Part shown: positions 34,733 through 38,148 of the stretch, piece by piece
Numbering within the stretch: position 1 is the first letter of the stretch
How the letters are laid out: every line of letters starts with the position of its first letter
Source of the DNA: Planctomycetaceae bacterium
GTDB taxonomy: Bacteria; Planctomycetota; Planctomycetia; Planctomycetales; Planctomycetaceae
Assembly: GCA_020426515.1 (NCBI GenBank)
Contig: JAGQPW010000036.1
Location: forward strand, 3,813 to 41,960
DNA length: 38,148 nt
Reading direction: 5' to 3'
Notes under the pieces: generated by a model
Seen by the model: only the letters and a program-made list of their open reading frames with translations
The model's database searches: none
Told to the model about the DNA's origin: nothing
Program-made: the position numbers and the translations under genes

Positions 34733-35908
34733 TCAATCGGCCGGCATTGTGATGACCGGCCATTGAATGACGCCATCTTTGACCTGTGGAGGCGCCATGC
34801 TGGAGAACAATTCTGTCGGCCAGGTGCCGAGGCGTTCGATCCCCTGAGGGATGGACTGTTCAAATTGAACATAGGCCACGTTTCGGCCTGTCGTCGAGTA
34901 GGAGATTTCTTCTGGCAGCCCACCGGTTCCAAAGACCTTGTACCCGGCCAGTTGGCAGTCCTGCAGATCCACATGCAGCAACGAGGGTTGCTTCTCGGAG
35001 CAAATGATGCCCGTTGACGGGGAGATCTGTGGCTGTGAGAAATTCAGAACAATCATGCGGCAGTTGATGAACTTTGCCCGCACATGCTGGCTGGCAAATG
35101 AGACCTGAACGGCATTGTCGGGATGGACCAGCGTACAATCTTCGAAGACCGCATGGGGGATCTCGGGCATGCTGGTTTCCGAACCGCCAATGAGGACCGC
35201 CCCGGTGTCTCCTCCCCAGTCGAGAGCCATGAAATAGCAGCGTCGGAACAGGCTTGGCTCGTTTTTGCGGACGATCGGATAGCAGACGCCTCCGCCAAAG
35301 GCCCGGCCAATGCCAACACAATCTTCCACCTGCACGGTGAACTCCTGGTCGCTGCCGTGGGTCAGATCCCAGAAAAGTCCCGCATCGCTGCCTGTGCCGT
35401 ACAAATTCTTCAGTGCCCAGCGGTCCCAGCTGATGCTCGAAAAGTTCGTGGCATTGTTTCCCACTGGCCAATCCTTGCTGGAGGCTCGAATGTTCGACCA
35501 CCAGTCCCAGCTCTTAAAGCCCTGTTCGGGGTCACCAGCATCGATGATGACCCAGCCGGTCGCTCCGGAACCGAGCTTGCCGTCGATGTCGCCAATAAGC
35601 TGGTTGTAAGATCCTGCGGCTCCAGGATGCGGAACTTCCAGATTCGGTTCGAGATAGTGATCGGGACGAACAATCACACGGTGTCCCCCCTGCTGGTCGG
35701 GCACAGCATTCAATGCGGCTTGAATCGAATGAAACGCCTTCTCCCAACTGCTTCCGTCGGAATTGTCTCCCCGTTTGGAGACATGCAGCGTCACGCCCGT
35801 TCGACCGGTGTACCCGGCTTGACCCGGAATGTGGGAGGCGACGTCCGCCTGGGCCAGCGAAGCGAGGCATGGACTGATGACAAGAGCCAGGAGTGCGGAT
35901 CGTAGCAT
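34733..35908 (-). CDS. Secreted beta-helix protein of unknown substrate
   Basis: The 391-residue product has a signal peptide (LRSALLALVISPCLASLAQA). The region TLHVSKRGDNSDGSSWEKAFHSIQAALNAV resembles the opening of planctomycete beta-helix proteins, and later segments alternate short strands with turns (HAVFEDCTLVHPDNAVQVSF, VRAKFINCRMIVLNF, LLHVDLQDCQLAGYKVF). No recognised catalytic pair is seen. It differs from the other beta-helix protein (18021-19505): longer N-terminal turn region, no DDVVAL-type motif. Probably acts outside the cell on polysaccharide or serves as an adhesin. Possibly the first gene of a unit with the methyltransferase and the SGNH esterase. Confidence 0.82.
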   Translation of the reverse strand: MLRSALLALVISPCLASLAQADVASHIPGQAGYTGRTGVTLHVSKRGDNSDGSSWEKAFHSIQAALNAVPDQQGGHRVIVRPDHYLEPNLEVPHPGAAGSYNQLIGDIDGKLGSGATGWVIIDAGDPEQGFKSWDWWSNIRASSKDWPVGNNATNFSSISWDRWALKNLYGTGSDAGLFWDLTHGSDQEFTVQVEDCVGIGRAFGGGVCYPIVRKNEPSLFRRCYFMALDWGGDTGAVLIGGSETSMPEIPHAVFEDCTLVHPDNAVQVSFASQHVRAKFINCRMIVLNFSQPQISPSTGIICSEKQPSLLHVDLQDCQLAGYKVFGTGGLPEEISYSTTGRNVAYVQFEQSIPQGIERLGTWPTELFSSMAPPQVKDGVIQWPVITMPAD

Positions 35909-36151
35909 GAGTTCTCACGTCGAAGGGGTTTCGGTGGATGGGAGTTGTGCGGCTCGGACAAGTGGCCTGTGCATTGCACGCGGAGGGTCATTGAGAAGGT
36001 CGTTTCCGTTCTGGTGAAACGAAGTCGCCGTCAACGCCGGAGGAGACCCTGCTCCATGTCTTGCGTCCAGGGCGACTGGTTCTTAAAGACCGCTTCGACC
36101 ATTGGTCGGGGGGCACGATCAGCGGAAACCAATACTGGCTTCCGTCGTGCA

Positions 36152-36556
36152 TCACTTGCCCTTGATGGCAAAGTCGTGAGTCGCACTGTCTTCAGGTTGA
36201 ACAACAGTGGTCGAATACTCGCCAAACAGCGCCATTCCATGCGGCATTGTTCCGCCGCCGGGAGGGGGATTGCCATCATAGCCAGCAATGCGAACACGCA
36301 AATCGCCGGAGATGACGCCCTTTCCGTTGTCGATGGCGTAAATTCCCTTCTCAATGACTCCCGTCGAAACAGGGCCTTTGTTTCCTTTACGATCGTCTGG
36401 TTCGAACGTGATTTCGCCGTAGGGAACGGGCTCACCGTTGTATGTCACGACTCCATGTACTTCGTAGAGTTTCGCCTGGTTGCCGCCACCATCACCACAG
36501 CCGATCAATAACAGCGCCGCCAGACACGAACCAGCGAACAAATGTTGAAGCGTCAT
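36152..36556 (-). CDS. Lipoprotein with carboxypeptidase-regulatory-like fold (second cassette)
   Basis: I start at ATG 36556 (MTLQHLFAGSCLAALLLIGC); an upstream ATG at 36616 adds 20 hydrophilic residues that hide the signal. The lipobox is LIGC, so the protein is probably lipid-anchored. The 134-residue product has YEVHGVVTYNGEPVPYGEITFEPDD, VIEKGIYAIDNGKGVISGDLRVRIAGYDG and STTVVQPEDSATHDFAI, the same build as the lipoprotein at 21418-21918. It lies downstream of a DUF1559 gene with a 13-bp hairpin between them, so the two probably come from one transcript. Confidence 0.85.
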   Translation of the reverse strand: MTLQHLFAGSCLAALLLIGCGDGGGNQAKLYEVHGVVTYNGEPVPYGEITFEPDDRKGNKGPVSTGVIEKGIYAIDNGKGVISGDLRVRIAGYDGNPPPGGGTMPHGMALFGEYSTTVVQPEDSATHDFAIKGK

Positions 36557-36628
36557 CGAAACGTCACCAGAGTTTGAATGTGTCTGCGGTCCGTTCCGTT
36601 TCATGGAACGCCGCAAGAAAGTTATGAC

Positions 36629-36664
36629 CGCTCAAGGAACGTAGCCCGCTGCGTTCCTTGAGCG
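36629..36664 (-). terminator. 13-bp hairpin between the DUF1559 and lipoprotein genes
   Basis: CGCTCAAGGAACG (36629-36641), 10-base loop, CGTTCCTTGAGCG (36652-36664) pair perfectly. It lies 83 bases after the DUF1559 stop and 72 bases before the lipoprotein ATG on the minus strand. No T-run follows. An intercistronic structure that sets the ratio of the two products, or protects the upstream mRNA, fits better than full termination. Confidence 0.6.
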
Positions 36665-36747
36665 CATCCCGGAAGGCCATCTGCTGCTATTCGGGGGTGG
36701 GATGCAACTTGACAAGACCCGGTGCCAGGAGGACCGAGTTACCTTGA

Positions 36748-37701
36748 CTACTGGCCGAATCCACCAATGGGCAAACTGTCGGCCTTACGCCCCAGAGCGC
36801 GATACACGCCGAGATCGATGTTCTCGCTGATAAACTGCGTCGATCCATCGGCCATCGTGTGATGGGCTCCGCCCGTATGTTCGCTGCCCAGCGTGGCTGG
36901 ATGAATCTCGTGTGTGAAGCCGCCAGTCGCAGCGGGATTCAATGTGGAAGAATTGATCGGATTCACGCACACAGCAACGGTCTGTGTGTTCACATCGCCT
37001 GCGCCACCTTCGTAGTAGCCGCTGGCCCAGGTCGCGTAGTAGCCGGGATTCGCTCCCCTCAGAATCAGATACTTCGATTCGCCCACGAGGAACGTGTTCG
37101 TCGTCCCGTCTTTGATATCCCGCATTCGCGTGGCGGAGTTGTTGTACAAGATGCCATTGCTGGACTGATATCGCGATGTGCTCGTGGCACAGCACCCAGT
37201 GTCTGAGGTACTTGAACAACCACCGGAGATCCCCATGTAATTACAGGTCGCGTTTTCCTCGGAGGCGTTGGAATCGGAAGGGCATTCAAATACCGAGTTT
37301 CGAAGCAGCTGACGAGGCGATTCAGAGAGAGTCTGAATCGGATAGAGACCAAAATACTGGCCGCTGCTGGTGTTGAATGAGTTGTAACGTGGCGCCTGAT
37401 CGACGAAGGGCAGAATCATCACGGTCCAGGGAGCACCAAAGCCACCGGCGGGAATATTGGTTTGGCAAATGCCCGACTTTCCAGTGACCACGCCCGAGGG
37501 GAATGCATTGTGGGTATCGTGGTAGTTGTGCAGGGCCAGAGCGATTTGCTTCATGTTGTTCTTGCACTGCGATCGTCGGGCCGCTTCGCGGGCCTGCTGC
37601 ACAGCGGGCAACAACAACGCAATCAGGATCGCGATGATCGCAATCACCACCAGCAACTCAATCAGCGTGAAACCGCGGCTTCGAAACGATCGAATGATCA
37701 T
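36748..37701 (-). CDS. DUF1559 prepilin-like protein (second cassette)
   Basis: GAGGAC sits 7 bases before the ATG. The 317-residue product has [25 protein letters not shown] (shown here in part: [17 protein letters not shown]), [34 protein letters not shown] and a C-terminal [20 protein letters not shown], matching DUF1559. The core has a Cys-rich loop around residues 155-170 ([15 protein letters not shown]). Prepilin-type processing after the Gly is expected. Its partner lipoprotein gene follows with 191 bases between. The same two-gene layout occurs at 20350-21918 in the opposite orientation. Confidence 0.95.
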   Translation of the reverse strand: MIIRSFRSRGFTLIELLVVIAIIAILIALLLPAVQQAREAARRSQCKNNMKQIALALHNYHDTHNAFPSGVVTGKSGICQTNIPAGGFGAPWTVMILPFVDQAPRYNSFNTSSGQYFGLYPIQTLSESPRQLLRNSVFECPSDSNASEENATCNYMGISGGCSSTSDTGCCATSTSRYQSSNGILYNNSATRMRDIKDGTTNTFLVGESKYLILRGANPGYYATWASGYYEGGAGDVNTQTVAVCVNPINSSTLNPAATGGFTHEIHPATLGSEHTGGAHHTMADGSTQFISENIDLGVYRALGRKADSLPIGGFGQ

Positions 37702-38056
37702 GACATGTCCTCGTCAATATTGACTATGAAGTGACAACGGAAGCGGACGCTGAGGCGAGATTCAGACCGAACGTCCGAAAGAAACGACCAGCCCCGCATT
37801 CGGACTGACTTGTCAATTTGTATGACAATATGACCACTTGTGCAATCGAATTGGCGTCGCTTTATCCCAAATTCGCCGATCCCGACGAAATTGCTCCCCT
37901 GGCAGGACCCGGGAAGGGCGAAGAATGGGTGTGTTGCCTGGAATAGCCGTGCGCGATCGGGCCAAAATCGCGGGAAGTGAGGATGTGTCGACTTCCCCTG
38001 CCCTTGTTTCGCCCGTGTGTTCAGCCAAGTGTGGCAGCGGCCCGGCCGCAGAAACG
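37702..38056. other. Gene-free stretch, leader of the DUF1559 gene
   Basis: This 355-base interval lies between the DUF1559 start and the tRNA terminator. It contains a dyad TTGTCA (37810-37815), 7 bases, TGACAA (37823-37828) that could be an operator or promoter element. A plus-strand open frame here ends in the tRNA complement and is not a gene. Confidence 0.45.
37810..37828. promoter_or_regulatory. 19-base dyad upstream of the DUF1559 gene
   Basis: TTGTCA-N7-TGACAA is a perfect 6-bp inverted repeat, 109 bases upstream of the ATG. A minus-strand TTGACA lies within it (37816-37811), but no matching -10 element is obvious. Operator or chance. Confidence 0.3.
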
Positions 38057-38098
38057 AAAAAACCCCCGAGCGGCCAGAGGACGACTCAGGGGTTTTTC
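38057..38098 (-). terminator. Rho-independent terminator of the tRNA
   Basis: On the minus strand AAAAACCCC (38097-38089) pairs with GGGGTTTTT (38066-38058) and a T-run follows (to 38057). CTC/GAG pairs extend the stem inward. It begins 5 bases after the tRNA 3' end. This is the clearest intrinsic terminator in the window. Confidence 0.85.
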
Positions 38099-38102
38099 AA
38101 AG

Positions 38103-38148
38103 TGGCGGGGGCCGGATTCGAACCGACGACCTCGAGGTTATGAGCCTC
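38103..38148 (-). tRNA. tRNA-Met (CAU), 3' portion; 5' end outside window
   Basis: Read on the minus strand from the right edge: anticodon arm GAGG-CTCATAA-CCTC with anticodon CAT, variable loop, T-arm GTCGG-TTCGAAT-CCGGC, acceptor strand CCCCGCC and discriminator A. The CCA end is not encoded. The 5' half (acceptor GGCGGGG and D-arm) lies beyond the window. CAU could also be a tRNA-Ile2 (lysidine-modified) or initiator; the missing half would decide. Elongator Met is the simplest reading. Confidence 0.92.

Noticed and set aside
37838-38143. Plus-strand open frame of 101 codons ending in GAGFEPTTSRL
   Set aside because: Its end is the complement of the tRNA-Met; this peptide ending is a classic false gene over a tRNA. 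No ribosome binding site.

Overview
The window looks like a chromosomal segment of a planctomycete, most likely order Planctomycetales. It carries several families that are expanded in that group: a DUF1553 (PSD1-type) protein, two DUF1559 prepilin-like proteins, a DUF1501 Tat-exported protein, a PVC-type heme-binding dehydrogenase-like protein, a FHA/VWA-style secreted giant protein with a Gly-rich stretch, and many secreted proteins of unknown function. Two core genes, accA and lptB, and a tRNA-Met at the right edge also point to chromosome. I see no transposase, integrase, phage gene or CRISPR array.

Left part (1-12600), mostly plus strand: the C-terminal ~900 residues of a DUF1553 protein whose start lies outside the window; a small protein resembling the N-terminal domain of PilT-type ATPases; a secreted protein of unknown function on the minus strand; a 63-residue single-helix membrane protein; a secreted 153-residue protein; a large VWA/STN-like gene broken or recoded at a run of nine A; its continuation with TPR-like and YfaP-like parts; a Ser/Thr protein kinase with a Pro/Gln/Gly/Met-rich tail; and accA, preceded by a strong hairpin and followed by an 11-bp hairpin.

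Middle part (12600-22800): a minus-strand membrane protein with a decayed partial copy of its own 5' end just downstream; a CvpA-like membrane protein; a stand-alone efflux-type periplasmic adaptor; a divergent secreted thioredoxin-fold protein with no cysteine in the fold; a secreted beta-helix (polysaccharide lyase/hydrolase-like) protein; an ~840-base gene-free stretch with two perfect hairpins; a DUF1559 gene followed by a lipoprotein gene; and lptB.

Right part (23000-38148), mostly minus strand: the PVC-type heme protein; two plus-strand genes (an unknown 291-residue protein and a DUF2007/zinc-ribbon membrane protein); a DUF1501 protein; a tightly packed three-gene unit (FAD amine oxidase, DUF155-like membrane-anchored protein, DUF1624-like acyltransferase); an SGNH/rhamnogalacturonan-acetylesterase-like esterase, a methyltransferase and a second beta-helix protein that may form another unit; then a second DUF1559 plus lipoprotein cassette with a 13-bp hairpin between its genes, and a partial tRNA-Met with its terminator.

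Functionally the window mixes envelope and secretion functions (lptB, CvpA-like, adaptor, prepilin-like cassettes) with probable polysaccharide breakdown (two beta-helix proteins, SGNH esterase, heme dehydrogenase-like protein). The observations most worth checking are the A9 frameshift that separates two halves of a ~1339-residue protein, the three-gene oxidase/DUF155-like/acyltransferase unit, the stand-alone PilT-N-like domain, and the two prepilin-lipoprotein cassettes.
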